A DNA stretch of 64,000 nt, taken from Climacteris rufus. Lineage: Eukaryota > Chordata > Aves > Passeriformes > Climacteridae. The translations under genes were made by a program, and so were the position numbers. The notes beneath the pieces were generated by a model that was not told the origin of the DNA, made no database searches, and saw only the letters and a program-made list of their open reading frames with translations. Shown here piece after piece: positions 14,251 through 26,966 of the stretch. Each line of letters opens with the position of its first letter. The first letter of the stretch is position 1. The stretch is taken from assembly GCA_013398175.1 (NCBI GenBank), contig VZRZ01005967.1:1688620-1752619 (forward strand), in the 5' to 3' direction.

Positions 14251-17200
14251 GTGTCTAATGTGGTCTCTGACAGTGACATTTTTAAAGGAAAACAGAATAA
14301 AGGCCCTGGATATGTATGTAAAATGGTATTAAATACAGTCCAGGTTTGTTAAAGGTAGGTCATACCTTTGATATGATTATTCTTTGATAAAAACCCCTAC
14401 TTTTTCTAGATAGAAAAAAAATCAGTATCTTTTATGCTTCTTAACACAGCACCACATGAACAAAATATTAAGTTTTTTTTTTAAAGATTGTGATTAAGAC
14501 AAAATTGAAAAGAAGAAAAACTGAGTAAAAAAAAATGTTTGGTCTTGAAAGAGTAATTTCAGGCTGAGGAAGGCTACCACTTCCATCAATGTTGCAAGTC
14601 ATCTCTTTCAAAGTACTCTTTACAATTTTGACAGAAAATGGAGGAGTGGGTGAAAGAAACACATAAAAAATAATTTTTGTTTTCTCTAAATACCAAAGAA
14701 AGACAGTTATTCTGATAATTACATTTATGATTTATTGATTTATGCCTGTTGCTTGCATTATGTTCTACTGTGCAATATATTGTTTATATTGTTTGACTGC
14801 TGTATTTCATATAAACAAGCCATCCTCTGAAGTTCAAAAAGAATACCCACGTCATTTAGCTTATGCATAAAATATTTAAATATTTTGTTTGAAAAGGCCT
14901 TCATATTGCAGAAAATTTGCAAAATTTGATATATATAAATTCTAATACCTGGAGTAATTACCTTCATGTTTTCCTCATTCTGAGTCTGAAGGATGAATTA
15001 ACAGCGATGTTTTGCCCCTGAATTTCTTAGTTTTTGTTTCTTATAGTCAGATTCTATGAAATGACTTAAACTACTTTTTTGGTATTTAACAAACTGTACT
15101 GTTCTATTGGAAGACACTTTATTTCCCTTAAGAGTGAAAAGGATTTTAAAAAATAAAATTACTTTTAAATTAAAATAATGTATCTTGGTATAGTTTTATA
15201 AAAGTAGAAAGAATAATGAGTAAGCAAAAAAATCCCTGTCTAAAACCCCTGCAACATGTAATACAGCATGAATGCAACAAAGAAATGCAATAATTTTAGC
15301 AGCTATATAAACTGTTTAATTAGAGGTGAAATGAGACTTAAAGTTTCTCTCTGTGGCAATTATCACTGGAACTCCAAATAGCAATGGAATACTTGATTAA
15401 AGAAATGCAGAATTATAAAAACAGAATTGCAAAATGGATCTATTTTTAATTTTTCAATCACTTTAAGGAGAAGCATCAGTTTATGGAATTATAAAATAAT
15501 TGAACTATGTAAAATGCACAGGACCTTTCAGATCCAGTGGTCAGTAGGATATATTCCTAGATATTTATTTCATAAAAATTCTGCTGGGATGTTAAATTGA
15601 AAATACAAACTGAACAGATAATGATTTTAGAAGTTTTCAAGAGTTTTGAATAATCCAAAGATTTTTCTTTATCTGAATTTTGCTAAATATTCAGACAGCA
15701 TACTTTCAAATCATTCATTAAACAAAACTTTGACCTGTCCAAATCTGCACTAACCAAGATTTTCTGAATACATTAGATGGGGTGGTTGTTTTCATTGCTT
15801 TTATGAAATATTTTATATAAAATATTGGTTATGAGATTTTGTTTCTGTCCTTTATAAAAAAATGGTGTTGATGTTGACCTCTAAACACTGTGTATGTTGC
15901 TTCCAAATGTCTGGTACTATTGGTATTAATACAACTCAACAAAGAATGAATTAAGATAGATGGAAAAGAATTAGTTTGAGCAATATGAATTGTATTTCAG
16001 ATCAGGATCTTCCTGGGTAGATTCTGTGTGAGTAATAATCTGAATGAAAATTAAGGTTATATAGACATAGTCCAAGCATTATCAACTTGTTCTGTTCATG
16101 GCAAACTCTTACTGCATAAAGCTTTACGTAGGGCCCAAAGCACTTGAAAAGAATGAAAATAGCTTTCTTTCTCTATACCGAAAGAAGATAATCAAGAAAG
16201 GAAAAAAGACAGAAAGCACGGAGGAATGAAAACTGGCATATTATTAGGGATTCAAGATGGCCCTATTGATCAAGGCCTGATAATTTTGCACCATAAATGT
16301 ATATTATTGAAGTACTTTTAAATTTCATGCAAATGAATGCATGAATGCAAATATTATCTGCATTAAAAATCATAACATAACAAACATAGAATGATGCACT
16401 GAACTTCATTCTCCAGACTAAACTATATTTCAGTCACACTTTTGGCTAAATTTTTATTGATTTCCTATTGCTCAGGTGGATAAAATATTTCCTGACTTCA
16501 CCTGGGAACGGTAATAGTAAAAGTGCAGAAATATATCCTTTTAAAGACAAACACAGGTTTTGAGACTAATGTCTAAAATTTAGCTTTTAGGTCTGTTCTT
16601 AGAAATTGAAATAGAGATTTTTTTTTTGTAAATCTAAATAAGATTTTAAAAATATCTATACTTTTCAAAGACAAACAGCTTTTACTCAGATGAAGTTAGC
16701 CTTCATATTTCATTTCTCTGCTTTAAAACACCTCATGACATTGTTAACAAATCATTCAGCATTCTTTTGCATATGCATGTATATTTCACAAAGCTTTTGG
16801 CAAGAGCCAAAAGACATTTTTTAAAGTATAAATAATAACAAATAATTGCAAAAATAAATTTAATTTATTACGTCACTAATATTTTTTCAAAAAGAAACTA
16901 AGAGTATTGAATGTCAGACTTCAACTATGTATGGCTTAACCAATTTCTAAATTTCCATTAAAAGTTTGAAAGACTACAAATGCTTGTTTCTATAAAGAAA
17001 TGGCAAACTGTATACGAGAGCATTCTCAAACAGGAGAATAATTTGACTTAATATAACCACAGTATTTTCTATGCAGGTACAGCAAATTTTGGGACGTTCA
17101 GTGAAATGAATTTCTACTATCTTCATTAACAGACTATTGCAACAATCTGGACACACTCTTTTTTGATGTAAATGATCATGGTAACCTAAGTGACCCTAGT

Positions 17201-19045
17201 AAGCAATGAAATTAGATAGTTAATGGTTTTCAAGTACTGGTATCTGCAGAAGACTTTAATGCCTTGACAGCGAAGAATCTCTTTATACTGAGGCTAAAAG
17301 GATTAAATATGCTTGAATAAGATACCTCCTGTTGGCAGAGCTGTGCTTGTCACAAAATCTGTGCCAGAAAATTTCTGCTTCTTCATGAAAGTAGGCACAG
17401 TAAGTCCAAAAGATAACACCCAGAGAGACTGGTCAGAAAAAAAATTCTGAATATTGGTTGCTCAGAAATTAATGGAATATATTTAAAGCAGTCTTGACTT
17501 TGATTTTAGCAAGACTCAGGATTTACAGGTAGAGGTTTCTTTCACTGTAAATTTTTTGCTTGGCCTTTCCTCAAGCTTTGGTACGTATAAGTACTGGACC
17601 TGGATTTATATTTTTACTGATTTTGTGTCTATAAAATGGAAGCAATATTTTTTCTTTGAAGGGATGCAACCAGCATAAAGGTAATATTTCAATTTTCAAT
17701 TTTTTTTTTGTCTTTGGTTCTTTTATTCTATGTCAATAAGATTTGCAGCAATTAGTAAACAAGGTATATCTTGAAATTTCATTACTTTCCGTGAAAGAAT
17801 ACAGAGTTTGTTTTCTTTTTCTTTTCCACCTAGATCTACTTTACTGACACTTTACTGAAATTAATCCCTCATTCACAATTGAGAAAAACTGCATCCCTAT
17901 GGGTTCAATTTGAGTGTTTTTTCCACATTCTTTCTTTGTCCAGCAGAGCACAAATGGCCTGGTGGGAGACCTTCTTGCACTGTTAGGAAAAAAAAAAAGT
18001 TAGAAAAATAATGAGAAAAGGCCTTTTCTCTATTTTTCAAGTAAGAATCTGAAAAAATCAGAGAGCTGCTGTTATTTCTTAGCACCTCTGCAATTCCTTA
18101 TTCACTGTCTTAGGCAATGATTGAAAAATGCAATAAGGTTTCACATATGTGAGTCATATATCCTTAGATATCACCATCAGTGTCAAGCCAACCAAGAAAA
18201 TATCTGCGTTTTACATCTTTGAGTTTATGTATTAAACAAAGATTAGAAAAAATATTCTGTTTACTGTTTTGGTTTTGAACTTGTTAGTTTTTATTAAAGC
18301 TGGCACATTTCAGGTACAAACCAAACTTGTTTGAAGAATGAATGTTTTTTCTTTGTTTCAATATAAGCTTATGATTAAATACATGTATTTTCTGTTATGT
18401 CAGTTTTGTTCTCCTTTTCAGGTTATATAGAAAGCTATTAAGTCCCATAAGGCATTAAGAGGTAGACTACAAGCATTTGAAAACAGTTTTATTATTACAA
18501 AAATATTTTGTTCACATACTTTTAACATTGTTTTTACTCTACTAAAATTTTAATCAATGTACATTACTGCAAAATTTATGTCAAGCCACTTTCAATACTG
18601 TTAAAACATGCTTTAAACAGAAAAAAGCCAAGAGTAATCACTGGAATTTATACTGGAAGCAATTTTCAATGAATCTGCCCTTTTCACCCTAAGGAATTTT
18701 AGAGGATATTGTCTTCCAAGGGTTACATCCAATATCATTAATTTAATATAAATTGGGAAAAAAGATATCTCCATCCCTTTCTTTATTCATTGCTATTTCC
18801 TTGATTCTGGTATTGAATAAAAAATTGGAATCAATTGACAGTAGTACTTTGCCTCAAATAGTAAATCACCATCATTGCATTCCTACTAATTCATTATTCA
18901 GACAGTCATGACAAAACACTTTTTTTTTTCATGTAGGACAGGTCATGTCACTGCAGCCTTCAGAATTGTACCTGGACAGGCTTCAAATCTCCAGTTTATG
19001 CCCTGGATTCAGCAAAACAAACTTAAATTTTAATGTTCCTAGTGA
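14251..19045. other. AT-rich intergenic or intronic DNA, no gene seen
   Basis: About 4.8 kb of very AT-rich DNA containing only frames under 70 codons. No recognisable mobile element was found. Long stretches show neither repeat structure nor codon-like periodicity by eye. Confidence 0.55.
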
Positions 19046-19106
19046 TGCCTAAAAGGCTAGCCCAAAAACTGAGGCCAGGCAGGAGTAAGGGAATAAAAGG
19101 TGGGTA

Positions 19107-19112
19107 TTTATT
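19107..19112 (-). promoter_or_regulatory. Poly(A) signal of antisense LTR
   Basis: The plus strand shows TTTATT, so the minus strand carries AATAAA. It is 91 bases downstream of the TATAAAAG box on the same strand, a normal spacing for a short LTR R region. Confidence 0.6.
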
Positions 19113-19202
19113 TGAAGGGCCTTCAAAGGTACATTTAGGGCAGACAAAGCCCCCTCCTTGGGGCATCACCCAAAATGGATGACGAGTCACGAGTTCTCCA
19201 CA

Positions 19203-19210
19203 CTTTTATA
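19203..19210 (-). promoter_or_regulatory. TATA box of antisense LTR
   Basis: The plus strand reads CTTTTATA, giving a consensus TATAAAAG on the minus strand. It is among the best-preserved core promoter motifs in the window and sits at the expected place in the LTR. Confidence 0.6.
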
Positions 19211-21162
19211 GGTTTGGTCCATTCTCATATCAGCATAGATTTACCAATTAAAACTTTACAATTTCCCCCTAGCTCGCCACCCTCCCCCCCGCCCCCAGCG
19301 TGGGTCTGGGCAGCCTGAATGTCCTTGGAGAGTAAGTACAGAATGGTAGTGTTATGTCTATAGAAAACAGCAACCAACGAGATATAAAGCATACACGCCA
19401 GACAATGCAGGATTTGAAAAATACAAGGGTTAAAACCAAAGGCAACACTAGAATAAAAATAGTGTTGGCATGGGTTTTCTGCTATGTTCGTGTTTCAGGA
19501 TTCTGCTGGATCAGCCATAGAGGAATGGAAATTACTCATGTACATCTGCTTTCTTTGCAAAATATGAATGATGGTTATTTGCAAAATGCTGAGATTATAG
19601 TGTAAATATCAAACAAAAAAGTCACTCTATACATATTACCTATTCTAATTCAACCATTTTTTTAATGTTTGGGGGGTCTTTTTGGCAGTGCAACTTCTTT
19701 TTTCTTACACAAGCACTACAATATCTGTCATAATTCTGGTAGGTAGTACGGACACTGCAAAATGAACCTTCAAAAGCTTGGAGTGGGAGGGTCTGGTTGC
19801 TATTATTACTATCATTACTACAACTACTATTTTTTGAGCTGGTGTTACTTCTAGTAGCCTGAGAAGCTTCTTGTATCTATGCAATTAAGTGTTTCCCCAG
19901 TAAATTATAGCACTTAGATTTTTCTCTCCTGACAAATGTAGAATTTCCATGCTATTAAGTGTATTTAAATAAAGGTGTCATCAGGTCCTATATACTTTTA
20001 CATACAACATATAAACACATTATAATTCCAATAATTTTCATGATCTTGAAAACGGCTCTTTAATCCCCACTTTCTATATCCCGGTTCCTGGAAGTGCTCA
20101 CTGAGCCCATGGGCCCAGGCGCACTGAAAACAGACTCAAAGAAAGGACAGACCAGTTTCACTAAAAAAAATGGATTTTTTTTTTTTTTTTTGAGCTGAGT
20201 GTTTCAGTGCAGAGCTGGGAGCTCCTGCCTTTGTGAAAGAGCTGGCTTCATTCTGAGGTCCTGATAGAGCAGTCAAAGTGGATCAAGGATGCCAAGAGTT
20301 GGGCAGAGACAGGTTAGGCCTAGCACCAGCAACTGGATGTCATGCAAGAAGTGTCCCTGCTCAAGAGTAATCAAGGTTTGTAGGAAGGAGGAGAATGTAT
20401 TGGTCCATAAACACATATGCATATGGTGAATTTAGGTTACTGTATCTAATGCCAAATGTTAGGCAAATGTAGACTCAACAACCTCTCTTACACAGCTGTC
20501 CAAGAAAGGAGAGGAATTGGGAGAGCTCATGACTCTTATACAGAAGAAAATTTACATAATTTAAACAGGAATTTTGAGTCTTTCCTGCTTTAGATACTAC
20601 TTTTCTTCTCTAGAAAAAATTCTACAACTTAAGGGACACTTAATAAACACACAGGAAAACTGCAGAGCGAAAGGGACTGGAAATCCTAGCATCCAGGTCC
20701 TGATTCTACGTATCTTTAGATGTGTTAGACACTGCTGACTCACACCAAGCAAGAAACACAGATTTAAAATCTCCACAGGGCTTGGGAACTTCATCATTAT
20801 ACAGATATGGTGAACTTTAGGTCTGGGAAAATTGAAATTTAGAAAACTCTCTATGAGCTCTCAGCTCTTGTATGTGTCCCATGACAGTAAATCCACTTTT
20901 TCCAACTGTTTAGGCTCTCTGCTGGGTATCATTCTTGTCAAGTCATGTGAGCTGTCACCCACGGCTGCAGAGCAGAGTGAGAAATCTTTTGGAAGCCCAG
21001 CAGAAAGTTCAGAGAACTTGGGGCCAAGATCAGTAAAAAGTAGGTGAGTCAACTCCTTGGATTAAATGTCTTCAAGTATCTGCTAATGCGACGAAAGGCC
21101 TTATTAGGAGAAAATTATGTGCTTGTCAGGGTTGTATGGATTGGCTTCCTTGTAATAAAGAC

Positions 21163-21196
21163 CTTCTAGGTGTTAGACTTCTAGGTGTTAGACTTC
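21163..21196. repeat. 15-bp tandem duplication
   Basis: The unit CTTCTAGGTGTTAGA occurs twice in perfect tandem (21163-21177 and 21178-21192), followed by the first four bases of a third copy. It runs directly into the hairpin at 21195-21223. Confidence 0.9.
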
Positions 21197-21223
21197 ATAT
21201 TAGCTCCCTCAGAGCTAATATGA
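21195..21223. repeat. Perfect 12-bp-stem inverted repeat
   Basis: The arms TCATATTAGCTC and GAGCTAATATGA are exact reverse complements around a 5-base loop (CCTCA). A GT wobble could extend the stem by one pair. There is no following T-run and no encoded gene nearby, so a terminator or small-RNA role is not supported. Confidence 0.9.
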
Positions 21224-22377
21224 GATAGGTTGCTCCTTCACAGTACACTCCTTTCAGGTCCCAGTAGCAAACCTGACTGACGGAATCTTCCAGAAATTTT
21301 CAAAGCACTCCCAGAAATTGCTGCATAATGCCTCTTTTCTATGTCTAACCTGGAAGTCATCAACTGAGGCAAATGTTTTCTATATGGTAGAAGTACTTCA
21401 AACCTCAAAAACAGAGAAAAATTATCTCCTTGGTTTTCAATGTCTTGAAAAAAGGAAAAGAATAAACGTTGATATATGATTCCTGCCCAAAGGAAATACA
21501 ACTCCTCCCAGAAAATAAGCAAACAAATAACCAGCAAAACAAAACCAAACATGAAACAAATAACAAAAACAAGATAGATAACAAAATGAGGAACAAAACA
21601 CTTGGTTTCGAAATTAGATAAAATTTTCATCAGTTAATATGAAACTGGTAAAATCACCAAAAGCAGTGATGTAACTACAAGTTCATTGAGATCTTTTCTC
21701 ATTCTCTAAAGCCTTATGGGAATCAAAAGCCTCTGGGTGTCAACACTGTAACACTTACTAGAGAAATGAGATCTGCAAATTCAACAAAAGTGCAAATGTT
21801 CCTTAGTTTAGTTAAACAAGATGTACACTGGGGAAAAAATCTATGTGTGACTCTGATGGAATCCTTATCAGAGCTGAATCCACTGGAAACTTCTTGAGTA
21901 GAGTATTATTATATAAGAAAAAGAATTCTTAACTTTTTCTTTAGTGTTTTTTTGTAAATTATTTATATATTCATGTACTTTAATTTTAATATTCATTTAT
22001 TCTCAAGCTATTTTGATTAGATGAAGTACAAAAATCTGTATTTTATTTATATTTTTCACTTAGCATTAATTTTTTAAATATATCCTAATTGATCATAATA
22101 GACAACTTTCCTTGGAAAGAAAGCAATGTTTTAGTTTTCCAGGTCAAAAGGAGTTACCATTTTGGAATATAAACTTCATGTATTTTGATCCTACTCTTGT
22201 TTCTTATTTTTTTCTTTTTTTTTTTTTTTATTTTCTCCAGGATACACGTTTAACAAATCTGTGTTAAAAACCTTTTCAACCGATTACCTTGTACAAGAAA
22301 AAGGTTTTTGGCTTTCAAACCTGTTTTGAAATGGGAGCAGTTTTTCTTGATCTGGACCACTTTTCATTTGCATAAAA

Positions 22378-22612
22378 ATCATAGAGTCATAGAATGGTTT
22401 GAGTTGGAAGAGACATTAAAGGTCATGTAGTTCCAATCCCCTGCCATGAGCAGGGACAACTTTCATTAGATCAGGTTGCTCAGGGTCCCATTCAACCTGG
22501 CCTTTGACACTGACAGGGATCAGGCGTTCACGACGTCTCTGAGCAACAAGTTCCAGTGCCTCAAAATACTCACAGCAAAGAATTTCTTTATAATATCTAA
22601 TTTAACCTTCAA
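22378..22612 (-). mobile_element. CR1 LINE 3' end, antisense
   Basis: The segment opens with 'atcatagagtcatagaatgg', the reverse complement of the short terminal repeat of avian CR1. It then runs through the conserved CR1 3' region: 'ttggaagagacattaaaggtcat', 'cctgccatgagcagggac', 'caggttgctcagggtccc' and 'caagttccagtgcctc'. Similarity fades after about 22612. The piece is about 235 bp and 5'-truncated, the usual state of CR1 insertions because reverse transcription stops early. It has no coding capacity. Confidence 0.93.
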
Positions 22613-25600
22613 GCTAAGCTATCATACCGAAATGATAGGTGCTGATGTGTGGAACTGACAGATTTTTCCTTCCATAAATATTTAATTTCCAATGATATTA
22701 ACAGCATATGGATAATATTTACATTTGCTGCTTGCAGCTTATTAATTATGACACTGCATTTTTTTTCAGCAGCTGTATTTATGGTTGGCTTTCCTGTCCA
22801 TTGGTAATTGCTTGGGTTTAGATTGATCTATAAACAAATACTATATAAAAACCTTCAATTTTATTGAGATTTAGAATAATTGCTAAGTTTATTGCTGATG
22901 GGAAGATTTCTGAGACATTTTAAAATCTTGTTTCTAATGTGAGGCCATTTTCACCATTCTGATGAATTCACACAGTGTAAAAGTAAGCAGCATCATATAG
23001 GAACTACTAGATTCTGATATAGTCTACTCTAAAATAAATAAATAAAAGCTTTGCTACTGAATTCAGTGGGGACTCAAATTCCTATTTGCTTAAGGGCAAA
23101 TTGTATTTTTAATTATTTATTCAAGTGGCCTTTGAAAAGGCTACTTTGCACATTTTCCTTGCTCTTTAATTTGCTTAGAAACCTGGAACCTGCTTTGTAA
23201 CATATTTTGTAATATTTGAAAGCACTGGAAAAAAAAAAAAAGACAATTTAATAGTTGGTGTAAGTTGAGGGCAATTTCATCTGATACATTCTTGTCATGC
23301 ATGTATATGTAAACCAAATTCTTTTCCAGATGCTAAATTATAACAAGGGAAACAGCTGGTACTGATTTCTGATTCTGCAAGAGCTGTAAACAAAAACTTT
23401 ACATGAGAAAGGAGAGCTGGAGAGACAGAAGAGTACATCAGGGTAGCCTCCTAAAGTAAAAAGTCTTTAATTAAAACTGCATACAAATGTGAGAAAACAT
23501 CGGGTAAGGAGGGCTGTCATGGGTTCTGTTATGCAAGGAAATTAAACCAGAAGGGACATGAGTAACATGGGTTTCTCTTATCAAATCCAAAGACGGTTTT
23601 ATGACAGTTCTGAGACGAAATGGTCTCCAGCCCTGCTGTTAACTATATAAGCTTTTTTGAGTCCTTGAACATCTCATGCATGTAGGTCAGTAGCTATAAA
23701 CATTAGGGTGCAAGTAGATGGTAATGGAAATTATTAACCTCTAAATGTCCTAGGAAGGACATTCCTAAGGAAGTTAGGTCGTTCTGAGTAAGGCAATGGA
23801 GAACAGCATCCCACACCAATCAACAGACGCAATTGCATATGATGGAACCACAAATTTGCTGTAAGTATTTCAGGTGTCACTCTGTGTAGCTGTTCCACTA
23901 CCATGTCCCTGATTATCTTTCATTGTGCTAGGCTAAACCAGTCAAGCTCACTAATTTCCCCTCAAAATATAGTCTCCCTTTCCCTTACAGCTTTTCTGTA
24001 CCTATCCTCATTCAAATTATTCTTCACACCATTAGAAGTGTCGATTGCCCTCTAGGCACGTGCTCACCAGCATCTTCTCCTAAATGTCTTGCTTTATGTA
24101 GGCCAGGCATACCTTCATTGGTTTACCTCTCAAATTTGAGGGGAATGAGTGCCCAATAGCAAATGGAAGTCTCATATATTCTGCTTCTGTATGGAAGGTG
24201 GCAGAGCTGACTACTAATTACTCATGATGGAAGTATAACACTTCATTTCAACACACTATTGTGTGGTTGAAATGAATATTGCTACAGGCATCATGAATGC
24301 AATGAATTGTGTGCCATCTAAATGTTCAACTCAGCAGCACGTATAGCTCTAGCCTGAGTGGTATGAAACTCAGTTGTGTGTTATTCAGTTAGTTACTAGG
24401 AACTTCCATTTAATTTACTTGCCTGATTCATTCATTCTTCAGAAAAAAAAAAAAAAAAAGCTAAATATTTCTGTATTTTATAAGCCTCATCACCCCAGTA
24501 TTACAGAAACCAGGACAAGGGATGGAGACATCCACTTTTCTTGCATAAACATATTTGGAATCATATCGTCAAATATTTGTATTTCAGGGACTGAGCTGAA
24601 GGATAATCTTACAGGATGAGGCTATAATACCTGGGGACAGCCACAGTGAAACAGCTGCTGCTTGCAAGCATGCAGCAGGATAAAGAGGTGGATGCTGCGT
24701 GCAATATGATACTAACAAAACAGTGAAAAATCTAGACCATCAGGATATGCTTATTGATTGGGGCTGCTCTACAGACTAGAAACTGTATTTCTTCATTAGC
24801 AGGAAAAAACTGCACAAAACCCCCCAACATGTACCTCAACATATTTTGCGTGTTTTGCCATGTTGTTGAATATGCAAGCTTTAATATATAGTGCCTTTGC
24901 AATGGGTATATAACAAAGACTCCATTCCTATTTCTTCTCATTTATTTGTTTGGTTTGGTTGGTCATGAAGAATCAGCAGTGACACAGAACCAGAATTTAC
25001 TAATTTGAACTCCAAAATTCATATGGCATCTGAAGATGTTTAATGCCCTTACTTACTGAGATGGAAAAAATCCAAACTACACACTTATATAGAACTGGAA
25101 ACACTGAAGACAGCTCAGTACTTAATGCAAGAATATCATTATAAGCATCAAAGAAGAAAGGAATATTATAGTTGAATTTCTAATAAGGATACATGATAAC
25201 TGCTTTTGCTTTCTACATTGGTTATCTAAGATGATTTTTCTTAGCATAATCTCAGATCCTTGAATGGGTTATTCTTTTCCACTTTGTATATTAATCACAC
25301 ACACTTCTTGTGACAGATCTGTCTCTAAGTACAGATGAATGATCAGGGACTTTCTGCTCTGGTTACTGTGGTTTTCACCATATAAAAGCACAAATAATTA
25401 TTTCAGTTCACTACTACAAAAGAGGTATTTCTTCAGAACTATGATACTTTATCTGATCACAGAATGATCCTTAGAACTAGAACATCAGCCTGCACTGTGA
25501 TGTGTTATGAACAGAGCTGCATGAAAACGAATTTTTCCCTCTCTCCCATCTATTTGAATTGCAATTGAAACTGCCAGTTCTGCTGCAAAGCCTTCTGTCT

Positions 25601-26512
25601 TCCAGCATTCTATTTGTAAGCTGTGGGACTTGTTTCAGTTCCACCTAATTTCATACATAGCTGAAATTAGGAACAGTGTTACCTAAGGCACCTTTTCTGT
25701 CAGATGAAGGCACAGGAACTTCCAAAATGTAATTCACCCCATGCTTGAACTGAATCACATTCTAGAGGTATAGACAGCCCAGGCAAGTAAAGCATCTGAC
25801 TTAAACTTCATAGTTAGACGACTCAAGGAAAATGGATTGGATGGAGGCTAGAATGTGCAACAGGGACATAGACTTTTGTGAGATTGATCATGAAAACAAA
25901 GCTTGGAAAATGAGAGAAAAATTTAAAAAACAGCATCATAATGCAGTGAGTCACGCTGAGGGAGAAAAGAGGGAAATGATAAAGAGGATGACACAAGTTG
26001 AAAATATTCACACTTGAGTGTGAATGACTTATGGCAGCTGGAAAGTAGTCCATGTATGCACGAACTCTTAAGAATCTTAATATTTGGTAATGTTATGCTT
26101 GTTTACACTTGTGCACTTTTTTTGTGAGGTAAAGATTGGCTTAGTGGAGGATAAATTAATAAAGATTCCTTCAAAAGTGTTTGGATGAAAAAGAAAATTA
26201 TCAGAATGGGGCAAGGTAGCAGGAGGATTCACTGTCCAACACCACAATACATATCTAAATGCAAAAAGAAAAATTCTAAATCATTTGACGGGGAAAAAGA
26301 TGACTTTAGTCATCAAAAGCAAGAGAAAATTATTAGAGTGAGGAGTTGAAACTAAGTCCTCTCCTATAAAGGTAAATGTCTACTTTTTTTTTAAGATCAT
26401 ATGGCATATAGAGTATCTTATGTAGCACAAAGAAAAATATACTTGATAGTACTTTGAAATTTCTGGTATATCCGATTGAGATCCTACACTAAGGATAATG
26501 AGAATAGGATGC
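22613..26512. other. AT-rich intergenic or intronic DNA, no gene seen
   Basis: About 3.9 kb with frames below 85 codons. It includes an A-run of 17 at about 24443-24459 but no recognised retroelement end. Nothing here can be assigned a function. Confidence 0.55.
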
Positions 26513-26966
26513 TGTCATGGTTTAGGAATGGTACCCTCCAATTTAGTGCTCCTATTGAGACTCTCCACACCATGTGCCACTTGCTCACTTGCTGTCCTCC
26601 CCTCTGCCTCCCCCTTCTGAGGCAGGATGAAGAGGAGAGTTGGAGGTACAAAAGGTAAAGGTCATGGGTTGAGATAAGAACAATTTATTAGGAAAAGCAA
26701 TGAGATAAGGAAAACTAACAGGAACAGCAACAATAGTGATGCTGGAGGATACAAGAAAGAAGTGAACAATGTCACACAGAAACAAAAATACCCAACTTCT
26801 CCCTACACCATGCTGCCAACCCAGAAAGGATTCCTTCTGTTCCTAAGAATCCCTTCCCCCCACTACTGGCAATGACATGAGGTGGTATAGAAAAATCCCC
26901 ACGTCCTGGAGATGCCCCCTCCGAGATACTGCAAAAATTAACTCTGTCCTGGCTGGAGCTAGGACA
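26513..26966 (-). mobile_element. Solo LTR, antisense (TGTC...GGACA type)
   Basis: The segment begins TGTCATGGTTTAG and ends '...ctgtcctggctggagctaggaca', the mirror of the usual start of a common avian LTR group. It also contains 'catgggttgagataagaacaat' and TTTATT at 26684-26689, giving a minus-strand AATAAA. These are the R-U5 hallmarks of the group also represented at 50282-50766 and 63632-64000. Length is 454 bp. Flanking 6-mers (GGATGC and TATACA) do not match, so no target duplication survives. There is no internal retroviral sequence. Confidence 0.8.
26684..26689 (-). promoter_or_regulatory. Poly(A) signal in antisense LTR
   Basis: TTTATT on the plus strand gives AATAAA on the minus strand. 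It sits next to the conserved 'gttgagataagaaca' block, where related LTRs carry ATTAAA. Confidence 0.5.

Larger units (their letters stand above)
19046..19530 (-). mobile_element. Antisense LTR, ERVL-like, upstream boundary uncertain
   Basis: Read on the minus strand, a TATAAAAG box (19203-19210) is followed 91 bases later by AATAAA (19107-19112). The end nearest 19046 reads '...tgggctagccttttaggca', a plausible CA terminus. The block with 'cccaaaatgg', 'gacgagtcacgag' and 'acacttttata' resembles avian ERVL-type LTRs that I recall. The limit at 19046 is fairly clear. The U3 end at higher coordinates is not: the family resemblance is strong to about 19330 and weaker to about 19530. A poly-C tract at 19283-19296 lies inside. 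No second LTR was found, so this is a solo or truncated copy. Confidence 0.65.
19531..22377. other. Unassigned DNA next to the antisense LTR; possible ERV remnants
   Basis: The first part (19640-19876) carries a minus-strand open frame without an ATG that is rich in Cys and Lys. A GC-richer block at 20080-20360 contains a T-run of 18. Both lie on the side where ERV internal sequence would be expected if the LTR at 19046 were a 3' LTR, but no retroviral motif could be confirmed. A short tandem repeat and a perfect hairpin lie at 21163-21223. The rest is AT-rich and featureless. Confidence 0.4.

Noticed and set aside
21238..21630. 130-codon minus-strand frame with a hydrophobic N-terminal half
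   Set aside because: The hydrophobic part is the complement of A-rich, low-complexity DNA (repeated 'aacaaa' and 'aaataa'). There is no recognised domain, and the length is possible by chance in 64 kb.
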